The notes beneath the pieces are model-generated. The model saw nothing but the letters and a program-made list of their open reading frames with translations, searched no databases and had not been told where the DNA came from. A stretch of 64,000 nucleotides of DNA from Actinomycetes bacterium (GTDB lineage: Bacteria > Actinomycetota > Actinomycetes > Propionibacteriales > Propionibacteriaceae), in contig JAEVYS010000068.1 in assembly GCA_023392635.1 (NCBI GenBank), forward strand, positions 13,376 through 77,375, written 5' to 3'. The position numbers and the translations under genes are program-made. Below are positions 24,015-33,427 of this stretch, in pieces. The stretch's first letter is position 1. The number at the start of each line of letters is the position of its first letter.

Positions 24015-24055
24015 CCGGACGAGGGAGCCGTACCCGGACAGCGACAAGACGGCCG
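24015..24055 (+). promoter_or_regulatory. Guanidine-III riboswitch (ykkC-III)
   Basis: The sequence matches the known ykkC-III pattern closely: CCGG-ACGAGG at 24015-24024, then GCCGTACCCGG and ACAAGACGG at 24044-24052. The two pseudoknotted helices can be drawn: CCGG 24015-24018 with CCGG 24033-24036, and GCCGT 24027-24031 with ACGGC 24049-24053. Guanidinium binds in this fold. The ribosome-binding site GAAAGG (24057-24062) starts within two bases of the aptamer, so ligand is expected to free or hide it and control translation of the SMR exporter gene at 24068. Confidence 0.9.
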
Positions 24056-24067
24056 CGAAAGGCTGTC

Positions 24068-24382
24068 ATGTCCTGGTTCGTCCTCATCCTTTCCGGTGTC
24101 CTCGAAGCTGTCTGGGCGATCGCCCTCGGGCGTTCCGACGGTCTGACCCGGCCCGTGCCGACGGTCACCTTCGTGGTCGCACTGCTGCTCAGCATGAGCG
24201 GCCTCGCCTTCGCGATGCGGGACCTGCCGACGGGTACGGCCTACGCGGTGTGGGTCGGGATCGGAGCCACGCTCGCCGTGGCCTGGGGGATGGTGACCGG
24301 CGTCGAGCCATCGTCCCCGCTGCGCATCCTGTTCCTGGTCGCCATCGTGGGTGGCGTGGTCGGCCTGAAGGCCATCTCCTGA
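24068..24382 (+). CDS. gdx: SMR-family guanidinium exporter (Gdx/SugE type)
   Basis: 104 residues from ATG 24068 with GAAAGG 5 bases before it. Four membrane helices; the membrane Glu of helix 1 is in VLEAVWAIALG (E13), and TGTAYAVWVGIGATLAVAWGM is the SugE/Gdx signature. Gdx dimers exchange guanidinium for protons. The riboswitch directly before it supports guanidinium, rather than a quaternary ammonium drug, as the natural cargo. It stands alone between rplO and secY, flanked by hairpins, an unusual spot. Confidence 0.9.
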   Translation: MSWFVLILSGVLEAVWAIALGRSDGLTRPVPTVTFVVALLLSMSGLAFAMRDLPTGTAYAVWVGIGATLAVAWGMVTGVEPSSPLRILFLVAIVGGVVGLKAIS

Positions 24383-24537
24383 GTCGAACCGGCGGCAGGG
24401 GGAGCGGCGGGGAGTTCCCCGCGATGCGGGAATCCGGCGCGGGCCTTGATAGAGTTTGCCGGGTTGTCTGGGCGCAGTGCCGCGGCAACGCGGACGGTGC
24501 TGACAGCAGCACCCCGAGGTAAGGAGTAGGTCAGGAA
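24383..24537 (+). other. Gap between gdx and secY
   Basis: It holds a small hairpin GCGGGG/CCCCGC (24407-24422), which could end the gdx transcript, a TAGAGT box near 24451 that could serve as a -10, and a 7-base-pair hairpin GGTGCTG/CAGCACC (24496-24513) just before the AAGGAG ribosome-binding site of secY. A secY-specific promoter is therefore likely but not proven. Confidence 0.4.
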
Positions 24538-25860
24538 ATGCTCTCCGCATTCGCGAACGCGCTACGGACGCCGGACCTGCGCAGGAAAATCCTGTTCACG
24601 CTGCTGATCCTCGCCGTCTTCCGGCTGGGATCGACCATCCCGACGCCGAACGTGAACATCGTGAACGTCGACTCCTGCCGCGCGCAGGCCACGAGCGGCG
24701 ACGCCGCCGGCCTGTACTCGATGATCCAGCTGTTCTCCGGCGGGGCCCTGCTGCAGCTGGCGATCTTCGCGCTCGGGATCATGCCCTACATCACGGCGAG
24801 CATCATCCTGCAGCTGCTCACGGTCGTGATCCCACGGCTCGAGGCGCTGAAGAAGGAGGGTGCGTCCGGCACGCAGAAGATCACCCAGTACACCCGCTAC
24901 CTGACGCTGGTGCTGGCCGTGCTCAACTCCACCGCCTTCGTCACCCTGGCCGTGAACGGGCAGCTGTTCCAGGGCTGCCAGCTCGACCTGGTCTACGACA
25001 AGAGCATCTTCCCGATCATCACCATGATCCTCACCATGACCGCCGGTACCGGCGTGATCATGTGGCTGGGTGAGCTGATCACCGACCGCGGTGTCGGCAA
25101 CGGCATGTCGGTGATGATCTTCACCCAGATCGCCGCGCAGTTCCCGGCGTCGCTGTGGGCCATCAAGGAGAGCCGCGAGGGTGCGCAGGGCTGGCTGGTC
25201 TTCGCCCTGGTCCTGGCGATCGGGCTGGGCGTCATGCTCGGCGTCATCTTCATGGAGCAGGCGCAGCGCCGCATCCCCGTCCAGTACGCCAAGCGGATGG
25301 TCGGGCGGCGGCTGCTGGGCGGCTCCACCACCTACATCCCGATGAAGGTGAACCAGGCCGGCGTCATCCCGGTCATCTTCGCCTCGTCCATGCTGTACCT
25401 GCCGGTGCTCTACGCGCAGTTCCAGCCCGGTACCGCAGACAACCCGAACCCGGTGTCGAACTGGATCGCGGCCAACCTCACCACGGGCAACTGGGTGTAC
25501 GAGTCGATCTTCTTCGTCCTGATCATCTTCTTCGCCTACTTCTACGTGTCGATCACGTTCGACCCGGTCGAGGTCAGCGACAACATGAAGAAGTACGGCG
25601 GCTTCATCCCTGGCGTCCGCGCCGGCGGGCCGACCGAGCGCTACCTCGCCCACGTGCTCTCACGGCTGACCGCTCCCGGCTCGCTGTACCTGGCCCTGAT
25701 CGCCCTGATCCCGGCGCTGGCGTTCATCCTGCTGGGCACGCACAACAAGTTCCCCTTCGGCGGTACCTCGATCCTGATCATCGTCGGAGTCGGTCTGGAC
25801 ACTGTGAAGCAGATCCAGAGCCAGTTGCAGCAACGAAACTATGAAGGATTCCTCAGATGA
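24538..25860 (+). CDS. secY: Preprotein translocase subunit SecY
   Basis: 440 residues from ATG 24538. Ten membrane helices of the Sec channel that passes unfolded proteins through the cytoplasmic membrane. The N-terminal LRKKILFTL-type start ([18 protein letters not shown]), plug region and cytoplasmic loops with [15 protein letters not shown] and [13 protein letters not shown] are conserved. It overlaps adk by four bases. A loop of [13 protein letters not shown] before helix 8 is normal for actinobacteria. Confidence 0.97.
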   Translation: MLSAFANALRTPDLRRKILFTLLILAVFRLGSTIPTPNVNIVNVDSCRAQATSGDAAGLYSMIQLFSGGALLQLAIFALGIMPYITASIILQLLTVVIPRLEALKKEGASGTQKITQYTRYLTLVLAVLNSTAFVTLAVNGQLFQGCQLDLVYDKSIFPIITMILTMTAGTGVIMWLGELITDRGVGNGMSVMIFTQIAAQFPASLWAIKESREGAQGWLVFALVLAIGLGVMLGVIFMEQAQRRIPVQYAKRMVGRRLLGGSTTYIPMKVNQAGVIPVIFASSMLYLPVLYAQFQPGTADNPNPVSNWIAANLTTGNWVYESIFFVLIIFFAYFYVSITFDPVEVSDNMKKYGGFIPGVRAGGPTERYLAHVLSRLTAPGSLYLALIALIPALAFILLGTHNKFPFGGTSILIIVGVGLDTVKQIQSQLQQRNYEGFLR

Positions 25861-26429
25861 GACTGCTGATCATGGGCCCTCCCGGCGTGGGGAAGGGCAC
25901 CCAGGCTGTGGGCATCGCCGCCCACTACGGCGTTCCGGCCATCTCCACCGGTGACATCTTCCGTGCGAACGTGAAGAACCAGACCCCGCTCGGCAAGGAG
26001 GTCTCGCGGATCATGGCCGAGGGCGGCTACGTGCCCGACGAGGTCACCAACGCGATCGTCGCCGACCGCCTCAAGGAGTCCGACGCCGCCCAGGGCTGGC
26101 TGCTCGACGGCTACCCCCGGACGGCCGGCCAGGTCGCCGCCCTCGACGGGGAGCTCGAGCGCACCGGCCAGCCGATCGACGCCGTGATCTCGCTGGTCGC
26201 CGACACCGAGGTGCTCGTGGCCCGCCTGCTCAAGCGCGCGGAACTCGAGGGACGCGCCGACGACAACGCCGACACCATCCGCAACCGCATGGTGATCTAC
26301 ACCGAGGCCACCGACCCGCTGCTGGCCACCTACCGTGATCGCGGCCTCCTGGTCGAGGTCGACGGCATCGGCGGCATCGATGAGGTCGCCGAGCGCATCA
26401 CCGCCGCGCTCGACGCCAAGCTCGGCTGA
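25857..26429 (+). CDS. adk: Adenylate kinase
   Basis: 190 residues from ATG 25857, overlapping secY. It interconverts ATP, ADP and AMP. P-loop [11 protein letters not shown] at residues 8-18, AMP-binding ISTGDIFR and DGYPRT are intact. The LID domain is the short form without zinc cysteines, as usual in actinobacteria. Part of the secY-adk-map string. Confidence 0.97.
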   Translation: MRLLIMGPPGVGKGTQAVGIAAHYGVPAISTGDIFRANVKNQTPLGKEVSRIMAEGGYVPDEVTNAIVADRLKESDAAQGWLLDGYPRTAGQVAALDGELERTGQPIDAVISLVADTEVLVARLLKRAELEGRADDNADTIRNRMVIYTEATDPLLATYRDRGLLVEVDGIGGIDEVAERITAALDAKLG

Positions 26430-26451
26430 TTCCACCCGACGCAGGAGAACG

Positions 26452-27294
26452 ATGTCGCGCCGCTCGGCGATCCAGCTGAAGTCCGCGGAACAGATCATCG
26501 CGATGCGTGCTGCCGGCCTCGTGGTCGGCCGCACGCTCCAGGTCGTCCGCGCGTCGGCCCGACCCGGCGTGACGACCGGTGAACTGGACGCCGTCGCCCG
26601 CGAACAGATCGCTGCCGCGGGCGCGGTGTCGTCCTTCCTCGGCTACGGCGGGGGGTTCGGCCTGCCGCCGTTCCCGGCCGTCACGTGCATCTCCGTGAAC
26701 TCCGAGATCGTGCACGGCATCCCGGGCGAACGCGTGCTCGCCGACGGCGACCTCGTCAGCGTCGACTTCGGCGTCTCGCTGCACGGCTGGCACGGCGACT
26801 CGGCGATCACTTTCGAGGTGGGCACGGCGTCGGCGGAGGCGACGGCACTGTGCGAGACCACCCGCCAGGCGATGTGGGCCGGCATCGCCGCCGCCCACAT
26901 CGGCGGACGCATCGGCGACATCTCGGCCGCGGTGGAGAACAGCGTCCGCTCACGCAAGCTCGGCTACGGCATCGTGGCCGAGTACACCGGTCACGGCATC
27001 GGGACCGCGATGCACCAGTCGCCGGACGTGCCGAACCTCGGCCGCGCCGGACGCGGCGAGCTGCTGTCCAAGGGGATCTGCCTGGCCATCGAGCCGATGC
27101 TCACCCTCGGCTCGGCGGCCACCGCCACGCTCGAGGACGAGTGGACCGTCGTGACCAGGGACGGCTCGCTCGCCGCCCACTGGGAGCACACGATCGCGCT
27201 CACTCCGGCGGGCGTCTGGGTGCTGACGGCCGAGGACGGCGGCGAGGCCGAACTCACCGCCCGCGGCGTGAAGTTCGGCCCCCTGGCGGACTGA
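26452..27294 (+). CDS. map: Methionine aminopeptidase, type I
   Basis: 280 residues from ATG 26452, with GCAGGAGA before it. It removes the initiator Met from new proteins. The metal ligands of the pita-bread fold can be placed: VDFGV (Asp), HGDSA (Asp), GHGIG (His), IEPM (Glu) and the late DEWT-VVTRDGSLAAHWEHT (Glu). Substrate His is in the EIVHGIPG segment. Its stop shares a base with the next gene. In most relatives infA and the alpha operon follow map; here they do not. Confidence 0.96.
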   Translation: MSRRSAIQLKSAEQIIAMRAAGLVVGRTLQVVRASARPGVTTGELDAVAREQIAAAGAVSSFLGYGGGFGLPPFPAVTCISVNSEIVHGIPGERVLADGDLVSVDFGVSLHGWHGDSAITFEVGTASAEATALCETTRQAMWAGIAAAHIGGRIGDISAAVENSVRSRKLGYGIVAEYTGHGIGTAMHQSPDVPNLGRAGRGELLSKGICLAIEPMLTLGSAATATLEDEWTVVTRDGSLAAHWEHTIALTPAGVWVLTAEDGGEAELTARGVKFGPLAD

Positions 27295-28205
27295 TGCGCG
27301 GGCGCATCCTGCTCGTCGGCCTCGGCGGGGTCGGCGCCGGCTACGGCAGTCGCCTGCTCGATGCGGGCGAGGACCTCGCGGTGGTGCTCGATGCCGGCCG
27401 GGCCGCCCGCTACGCCGCCGCCCCGACCGTGGTGAACGGGACGGAGTACCGCTTCCCGGTGGCCACGGACGACGAACCCGCCGACCTCGTCCTGGTCGCC
27501 GTCAAGCGGATGTCGCTGGACGAGGCGGTCGCGCTGGTGCGTCCCCATGTCCGGCCCGGTTCCGTGATCCTGAGCCTGCTCAACGGCATCGACAGCGAAG
27601 AGGTACTCGCAGCGGCGTTCCCACAGGCCGTCGTGCTGCTCGCCACCTGCGTAGGGATCGACGCCGTCCGTGAGGGACGCGACGTGCGGTTCAGCTCGGT
27701 GGGCCGGATCCTGTTCGGCGAGGCGGCGAACCCCGGCCCGCTCGCCGCAAGGGTCGCGCAGGTGCGGGAGGTGTTCGTCCGCGCGGGCATTCCCGTCGAC
27801 GTGCCGGCCGACATGGCGCGGGAGCTGTGGTGGAAGTTCCTTGTCAACGTCGGCGCGAACCAGGTCTCGGCGGTGATCGGAGCGCCGTACCGGGTGCTGC
27901 AGGACCGCCACCAGCCCGCCAGGCAGGTGATGATCGAGGCGCAGCGCGAGGTGATCGCGGTGGCGAACGCCCGCGGGGTCGACCTGGGCGAGCCCGACAT
28001 CCAGCGGTGGCTGGACGTGCTCGACGGGCTCGGGCCGGCGAACTACACCTCGATGGCCAAGGACGCCCTGACGGGGCGTCCCACCGAGGTCGACAGCTTC
28101 GGCGGCGCCATGGTCGAGCTCGGCCGCGCGACCGGGGTCCCCGTCCCGGTGAACACCACGCTGTACGGACTGCTGAAGGGCGCCGAGGCGACCCGTCGCG
28201 ACTGA
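27294..28205 (+). CDS. 2-dehydropantoate 2-reductase family protein
   Basis: 303 residues from ATG 27294, overlapping the map stop. Ketopantoate reductase fold: NADP site ILLVGLGGVGAGYGSRLL at residues 5-22, VAVKRMSLDEAVAL with the catalytic-type Lys, LLNGIDSEE, and the C-terminal helical domain with WWKFLVNVGANQVSAV and the late TEVDSFGGAMVELGRATGVPVP. The family makes pantoate for coenzyme A, but many homologues act on other 2-oxo acids, so panE is not assigned. Coupling to map is probably only positional. Confidence 0.85.
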   Translation: MRGRILLVGLGGVGAGYGSRLLDAGEDLAVVLDAGRAARYAAAPTVVNGTEYRFPVATDDEPADLVLVAVKRMSLDEAVALVRPHVRPGSVILSLLNGIDSEEVLAAAFPQAVVLLATCVGIDAVREGRDVRFSSVGRILFGEAANPGPLAARVAQVREVFVRAGIPVDVPADMARELWWKFLVNVGANQVSAVIGAPYRVLQDRHQPARQVMIEAQREVIAVANARGVDLGEPDIQRWLDVLDGLGPANYTSMAKDALTGRPTEVDSFGGAMVELGRATGVPVPVNTTLYGLLKGAEATRRD

Positions 28206-28222
28206 CCCGCAGCGGAGCCGGT

Positions 28223-29341
28223 TCAGCCGAGCTTCAGCTGCCAGGCTCCGGTGTTGGCGTGTGGACGGAAGCCGAGGAGTGTGTTGATCGCGAGCATGTG
28301 GTCGTTCTCGCCGGCGTTCCAGGTGTCGATGTGCTTCGCGGCCGGCTGGTCGGACGCCAGGAGCTGCAGGTTCGCGGCCTTGATCAGCAGCCCCAGCCGG
28401 TGGCCCCGGTGCGCGGAGCCCACCACCGTGGTCCACTGCTCGGGACGGTGGGGGTGCGCGTCGTGGACGTGGATCTCGGTGAGCCCGGCCACCTCGCCGT
28501 CGGCGGCGATCGCGATCGTGTACAGCGAGTGCCCGGTTCGACGCTTGCGCTCGTCGGAGTGGCGGACGCGTTCGGCGTCCCAGCTCTCGGGCTGCCAGTC
28601 CACCTCGCCCATCGGGGCGTCGGTGGACAGGGCCCGGTACATGACGGCGAGCCGCTCGAGGTGCTCGTCGGGCACCCGACCCACCCAGGACTCGATGCGG
28701 TACGCGGGCAGGGCGTGCTCCTCGGCCTGGCTGCGGAGTTCGGCAAGACGCGCTGCGGGCACCGGCAGGTCGAGCCGGGACTGCCGTTCCACCTGGGCGA
28801 GGGTGAGGCCGAGGGACCGCGCGAAGCGGCTGCCGCGGTCGAGGGGCAGCTCGTCGTTGCCGTCCCTGGCCCGCAGCCGCTCGGCGTCTCCGGCGGCCCC
28901 GACGAGATGGTCCGACCAGGCCAGCAGGGTGTCCCGCCCGTGCTCGGCCGCGATCCGGACCGTCTGGTTCCACAGGGCGGTGCCGATGCCGGAGCGTCGC
29001 GCGTCCGCACGCACCTGGCAGTAGATGTCATCGGCGATGTGCCGGTTGTCTGCTGTCGGCATCGCGAACTGGATCGCACCCCACAACTCGACCGGATCCG
29101 GGGTCAACCCGGGCAGGCCGAAGCGGCCCGTCGGGACGTCGGCCGGGGCGGCGCCGGGCACCGCGAGCAGGAGGCCCTTCAGCGCCGTCTTCTCGTCGTG
29201 GTGGTCGTTGCGGTTCCACTCCGCCGAGACGGACAGGTCCTCGCCCATCAGCTCGGTGCTCACCTCCACCTCGAGGGCGTGCAGGTCCTCGAACACCCAG
29301 TCCGCGCCCGGCGAGGCCTCGCGGATGTGGAACTCGCGCAT
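28223..29341 (-). CDS. Tandem GNAT-fold acetyltransferase family protein
   Basis: 372 residues from ATG 29341-29339; an ATG eleven codons upstream is possible but less conserved-looking. Two GNAT-like halves: an N-terminal one with YCQVRADARRSGIGTALWNQ (acetyl-CoA pyrophosphate loop RRSGIG) and a C-terminal one with EVAGLTEIHVHDAHPH and GSAHRGHRLGLLIKAANLQLL (loop HRGHRLG). Such double-GNAT proteins in actinobacteria resemble mycothiol synthase-like and other acyltransferases, but the substrate is unknown. It converges on the ketopantoate-reductase homologue, with only 17 bases between stops. Confidence 0.8.
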   Translation of the reverse strand: MREFHIREASPGADWVFEDLHALEVEVSTELMGEDLSVSAEWNRNDHHDEKTALKGLLLAVPGAAPADVPTGRFGLPGLTPDPVELWGAIQFAMPTADNRHIADDIYCQVRADARRSGIGTALWNQTVRIAAEHGRDTLLAWSDHLVGAAGDAERLRARDGNDELPLDRGSRFARSLGLTLAQVERQSRLDLPVPAARLAELRSQAEEHALPAYRIESWVGRVPDEHLERLAVMYRALSTDAPMGEVDWQPESWDAERVRHSDERKRRTGHSLYTIAIAADGEVAGLTEIHVHDAHPHRPEQWTTVVGSAHRGHRLGLLIKAANLQLLASDQPAAKHIDTWNAGENDHMLAINTLLGFRPHANTGAWQLKLG

Positions 29342-29396
29342 CGGCGCAGGATAGCCCGAACCGGGGTGCCGCACGAGAGGGCACCGAGAGCGGCCC

Positions 29397-29402
29397 TATC
29401 CT
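29397..29402 (+). promoter_or_regulatory. -10 box TATCCT for the RDD gene
   Basis: TATCCT ends 6 bases before GTG 29409; a leaderless transcript is likely. Confidence 0.45.
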
Positions 29403-29408
29403 TTCGGC

Positions 29409-29936
29409 GTGACCAGCACAGCGAACCGGCGGCTGCGCGCCGGGCTGATCGACCTCGCGATCATGCTTGCCTGGGCCCTGCTGGTCGGCGCGGTCGCGCT
29501 GGCGTTCCTCGCCTCCGGTGCGCCGGCGGGCATCGGCCCTCTCGGACTGAACCTCGCCGGGATCGCCGCGGTCGTGCTGCCCTCCACCCTGGGCCTCACC
29601 CTGCTGGAGGGTGGCCGCTACGAGGCGACCCCGGGCAAGCTGCGGTTCGGCCTGAGGGTCCGTCGCGACCCGACGGGCGAGCGGCTCACGTGGGGACGCT
29701 CGTTCCTGCGCAACCTGCTCAAGCTCGGACTGCCCTGGGCGCTGGTCCACCTGGGTGTCCTCTCGGGCGTGGTCTCGGGTGGCGTCACCGCGTGGCTGGG
29801 CGCCGTGCTCTCGGCGGCCGTCCCCCTCGCCTACGTCGTGTCCCTGGTCCGGGGTGACGGGCGGACGATCTACGACCACCTGGCCGGCACGATGGTGATC
29901 AGCACCGAGGCCGGCCGTCGCTTCGCCGACGACTGA
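29409..29936 (+). CDS. RDD-family membrane protein
   Basis: 175 residues from GTG 29409. The RDD domain starts with RRLRAGLIDLAIMLAWALLVG (the R..D pair) and carries EATPGKLRFGLRVRRDPTGERLTWGRSFLRNLLK; three to four membrane helices are visible and a cytoplasmic DGRTIYDHLAGTMVI segment ends the domain. The role of RDD proteins is mostly unknown, with some linked to Na+/H+ exchange. No operon partner is obvious; the DEAD-box gene follows with its own promoter. Confidence 0.85.
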   Translation: MTSTANRRLRAGLIDLAIMLAWALLVGAVALAFLASGAPAGIGPLGLNLAGIAAVVLPSTLGLTLLEGGRYEATPGKLRFGLRVRRDPTGERLTWGRSFLRNLLKLGLPWALVHLGVLSGVVSGGVTAWLGAVLSAAVPLAYVVSLVRGDGRTIYDHLAGTMVISTEAGRRFADD

Positions 29937-29976
29937 CCGGGGCCTCGCCGGTTGGGCGCGTCGGCCCCCGGTCGCG

Positions 29977-29982
29977 TAGGCT
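29977..29982 (+). promoter_or_regulatory. -10 box TAGGCT for the DEAD-box helicase gene
   Basis: TAGGCT ends 6 bases before GTG 29989, with no Shine-Dalgarno sequence; leaderless start likely. Confidence 0.45.
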
Positions 29983-29988
29983 CAGGCG

Positions 29989-31752
29989 GTGAGCCAGCCA
30001 GATTCCCCGCAGAGCCAGCCGTCCTTCGCCGACCTCGGTCTCGATCCCCGGGTGCTGAAGGCGGTGCGCGACCTGGGCTACGAAACTCCCACCGCGATCC
30101 AGGCAGCCACCATCCCGCCGCTGCTGGAGGGCCGCCACGTGGTGGGCCGCGCGCAGACGGGCACCGGCAAGACCGCGGCGTTCGCCCTGCCGATCCTCTC
30201 CCAGCTGGACCACTCGCAGAAGGCGCCCGAGGCGCTGGTGCTCTGCCCGACCCGTGAACTCGCGCTCCAGGTCTGTGAGGCGTTCGCCAGTTACGGATCG
30301 CACATCCACGGACTGCACGTGCTGCCGGTGTACGGCGGCCAGGGGTACGGGATCCAGCTGAGCGCGTTGCGCCGGGGCGTCCAGGTGGTCGTGGGCACGC
30401 CCGGCCGCGTGATGGACCACCTCGAGAAGGGCACCCTCGACCTCACCGAACTGCGGTTCCTCGTGCTGGACGAGGCCGACGAGATGCTGAAGATGGGCTT
30501 CGCCGAGGACGTCGAGACGATCCTGGCCGACACCCCGTCCGACAAGCAGGTGGCGCTGTTCTCCGCCACCATGCCTGCGCCCATCCGCAAGATCGCCAAG
30601 CGCTACCTCCTCGACCCGGTCGAGATCGAGATCAAGGGCCGCACGACCACCGTCGCGACCACCACCCAGCGCTACCTGCAGGTGTCCTACTCGCAGAAGC
30701 TGGACGCGCTCACGCGCATCCTCGAGGTCGAGAACTTCGAGGCGATGATCATCTTCGCCCGCACGAAACAGGAGACCGAGCAGCTCGCCGAGCGGCTCAG
30801 GGCCCGCGGGTTCGCAGCCGTCGCGCTCAACGGGGACATCGCCCAGGCCCAACGCGAGCGGATCATCAACCAGCTCAAGGACGGCAAGCTCGACATCCTC
30901 GTCGCGACCGACGTGGCCGCGCGCGGTCTCGACGTCGACCGGATCACCCACGTGGTGAACTACGACATCCCGACCGACACCGAGTCCTACGTCCACCGCA
31001 TCGGGCGCACGGGGCGGGCCGGCCGCACCGGCGACGCGATCTCGTTCATCACGCCCAAGGAGTACCGGCTCCTGCGTGCCATCGAGAAGGCCACCCGCCA
31101 GGAGGTCACCCCGATGCCGCTGCCGACCGTCGACGACGTGAACAGCACGCGGCTCAGCAAGTTCGACGACGCCATCACCGGCGCACTGGAGTCGGAGTCC
31201 CTGCACACGTTCCGCGACATCGTGGCCCACTACGTCCGCGAGCACGACGTGCCTGAGGTCGACGTCGCGGCCGCGCTCGCGATCGTGCTGCAGGGCGACG
31301 TGCCGCTGCTGCTGGAGGAGCAGGCCGAGCCGCAGCGTGCACGGCGGGGGGAGCGGAACGAGGGGCCGGAGCGCGGCGAGCGGAACGACCGTGGCGACCG
31401 TGGCGACCGGGGCCCGCGCGAGCCGCGCTCGAGGGGGCAGGTCGAGCTGGCGACCTATCGCATCGCGGTCGGTCGGCGCCACCACATCCAGCCGCGGCAG
31501 ATCGTGGGTGCGCTCGCCAATGAGGGCGGGCTGGGGCGCGACGACTTCGGCCACATCGACATCAGGGTCGACCACTCGCTGGTCGAGCTGCCCGCGAAGC
31601 TCCCAGCGGAGGTGTGGACGGCGCTGGCCGACACCCGCATCTCCGGCAAGCTGATCGAGTTGCGGCGCGCCGACCGGCAGGGTCGTGACAAGGCGGAGAA
31701 GGGCTGGGACAAGCCGAGGAAGCCGCGCGGGCAGCGTCCCGAGCGCTGGTGA
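29989..31752 (+). CDS. deaD: DEAD-box ATP-dependent RNA helicase (DeaD/CsdA type)
   Basis: 587 residues from GTG 29989. All helicase motifs are present: Q-motif near FADLGLDPRVL, motif I AQTGTGKT, Ia PTRELALQV, II DEAD (VLDEADEM), III SAT, IV IIFARTK, V ATDVAARGLDVD, VI HRIGRTGRAGRTG. After about residue 440 comes a basic, acidic-repeat linker (RGERNEGPERGERNDRGDRG) and a DbpA-type RNA-binding domain (YRIAVGRRHHIQPRQIVGAL), then a basic tail. CsdA/DeaD proteins remodel rRNA and mRNA, often in the cold; its exact targets here are unknown. Confidence 0.92.
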   Translation: MSQPDSPQSQPSFADLGLDPRVLKAVRDLGYETPTAIQAATIPPLLEGRHVVGRAQTGTGKTAAFALPILSQLDHSQKAPEALVLCPTRELALQVCEAFASYGSHIHGLHVLPVYGGQGYGIQLSALRRGVQVVVGTPGRVMDHLEKGTLDLTELRFLVLDEADEMLKMGFAEDVETILADTPSDKQVALFSATMPAPIRKIAKRYLLDPVEIEIKGRTTTVATTTQRYLQVSYSQKLDALTRILEVENFEAMIIFARTKQETEQLAERLRARGFAAVALNGDIAQAQRERIINQLKDGKLDILVATDVAARGLDVDRITHVVNYDIPTDTESYVHRIGRTGRAGRTGDAISFITPKEYRLLRAIEKATRQEVTPMPLPTVDDVNSTRLSKFDDAITGALESESLHTFRDIVAHYVREHDVPEVDVAAALAIVLQGDVPLLLEEQAEPQRARRGERNEGPERGERNDRGDRGDRGPREPRSRGQVELATYRIAVGRRHHIQPRQIVGALANEGGLGRDDFGHIDIRVDHSLVELPAKLPAEVWTALADTRISGKLIELRRADRQGRDKAEKGWDKPRKPRGQRPERW

Positions 31753-31836
31753 CCTGCGTCGCGGGCGAGCCCGTCATGAACGGGTTTCGACACCGGCCTG
31801 AAACACGCCGGGGTTCCCGCCGTTACACGCCCGCCC

Positions 31837-31842
31837 TAACCT
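31837..31842 (+). promoter_or_regulatory. -10 box TAACCT for the ATP-grasp operon
   Basis: TAACCT ends 7 bases before GTG 31850; it probably drives the ATP-grasp, alpha-E and transglutaminase genes as one leaderless transcript. Confidence 0.45.
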
Positions 31843-31849
31843 GACCGGT

Positions 31850-33427
31850 GTGAGCCTGCTGTTCCGTGACTACTCCGGCACCCCCCGGGCCTTCGACGAG
31901 GTGGTGGGCGCCGAAGGCGTGCGGGTGGCGTACGGCTCGGTGCTGCGGCAGCTGGCCAAGCTCGACGCCGAGGAGGTCCGTGCCCGCGCCGAGTACCTGA
32001 AGTCGACCTACCTCGACCAGGGCGTCACCTTCGACATCGGCGGCGAGGAACGGCCCTTCCCGCTCGACATCGTGCCCCGGGTCCTGCTCGCCGACGAGTG
32101 GGCGGAGGTGGAGGCCGGGGTCGCCCAAAGGGTCAGGGCCCTGGAAGCCTTCCTCTCCGACGTCTACGGCGAGGGCCGGGCATTCCGCGACCGGGTGATC
32201 CCGCGCAAGGTCGTGGTCACCTCCCCGCACTACCACCGGGTGATGGCCGGGGTGCGGATGGCCAACGGAGTCCGCTGCCACGTCGCCGGCATCGACCTGG
32301 TGCGCGACGAGGTCGGCCGCTTCCGCGTCCTCGAGGACAACGTCCGCGTGCCGTCCGGGGTGTCGTATGTGATGACGAACCGGCGCGCCATGTTCTCGGC
32401 GCTGCCGGAGGTCACCAGCCGACACCGCATCCGCCCCGTCGAGGGGTATCCGCTCCAGTTGCTGGCTGCGCTGCGCGCGGCCGCGCCGAGCGGCGTCGCC
32501 GACCCGACCGTCGTGGTGCTCACGCCCGGCGTCTACAACTCCGCCTACTTCGAGCACGCGCTGCTGGCCCGGATGATGGGCGTCGAGCTGGTGGAGGGAC
32601 GGGACCTGGTCTGCCACAACGGCCGGGTCTCGGTCCGCACCACCCAGGGACTTCGCCCGGTGCACGTGATCTACCGCCGGGTGGACGACGAGTTCCTCGA
32701 TCCCGCGCAGTTCCGCTCGGACTCGATGCTGGGATGCGCGGGCCTGGTCACCGCCATCCGGGCGGGCAATGTGACCGTCGCGAACGCGATCGGCAACGGC
32801 GTCGCCGACGACAAGCTCGTCTACACCTACATCCCCGACCTGATCCGCTACTACCTGGGCGAGGAGCCGAAGCTGGCCGGCGTCGACACCTGGCGCCTGG
32901 AGGATCCCGGGCACCGCGAGGAGGTGCTCGACCGGCTCGCCGAACTGGTGCTCAAGCCGGTGGACGGCTCCGGCGGCAAGGGCATCGTGATCGGGCCGCG
33001 CGCGAGCGCCCGGCAGCTGGACGCCCTCCGCGCCCGGATCCTGAAGGACCCGCGCGGCTGGATCGCGCAGCCGGTGGTGCAGCTGTCCACCGTGCCGACG
33101 ATGATCGAGGGCAAGATGGCGCCACGGCACGTCGACCTGCGCCCGTTCGCCGTGAATTCCGGCGACGGGGTGTACGTGCTGCCCGGCGGCCTCACCCGGG
33201 TGGCGCTCCCCGAGGGCGAGCTGATCGTGAACTCCAGCCAGGGAGGCGGTTCCAAGGACACCTGGGTGCTGGCCACGGACGGCGTCCGCGGCAAGCGGCG
33301 ACGCCGACGGCCCCGGGAAGCGATCGACGGTGTGCCGATGGGAGACCTTGGCGCTGAGCTGTTGCAGCAGCAACAGGCGCAGCAGCAGCAACAGTGCCGT
33401 CCGGGCGCTGGGGGCGCGACGTGCTGA
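31850..33427 (+). CDS. Circularly permuted ATP-grasp protein with Gln-rich tail
   Basis: 525 residues from GTG 31850. Circularly permuted ATP-grasp family: ENVRVPSGVSYVMTNRRAM reads here as EDNVRVPSGVSYVMTNRR, followed by VVLTPGVYNSAYFEH, the VANAIGNGVADDK segment, and LKPVDGSGGKGIVIGP with the nucleotide loop. Such enzymes form amide bonds using ATP; together with alpha-E and transglutaminase partners they are predicted to make or cut an unknown peptide-like product. The last 40 residues are unusual: an Arg-rich run and then LLQQQQAQQQQQ, encoded partly by CAG/CAA repeats, overlapping the next gene. The function of the tail is unknown. Confidence 0.88.
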   Translation: MSLLFRDYSGTPRAFDEVVGAEGVRVAYGSVLRQLAKLDAEEVRARAEYLKSTYLDQGVTFDIGGEERPFPLDIVPRVLLADEWAEVEAGVAQRVRALEAFLSDVYGEGRAFRDRVIPRKVVVTSPHYHRVMAGVRMANGVRCHVAGIDLVRDEVGRFRVLEDNVRVPSGVSYVMTNRRAMFSALPEVTSRHRIRPVEGYPLQLLAALRAAAPSGVADPTVVVLTPGVYNSAYFEHALLARMMGVELVEGRDLVCHNGRVSVRTTQGLRPVHVIYRRVDDEFLDPAQFRSDSMLGCAGLVTAIRAGNVTVANAIGNGVADDKLVYTYIPDLIRYYLGEEPKLAGVDTWRLEDPGHREEVLDRLAELVLKPVDGSGGKGIVIGPRASARQLDALRARILKDPRGWIAQPVVQLSTVPTMIEGKMAPRHVDLRPFAVNSGDGVYVLPGGLTRVALPEGELIVNSSQGGGSKDTWVLATDGVRGKRRRRRPREAIDGVPMGDLGAELLQQQQAQQQQQCRPGAGGATC

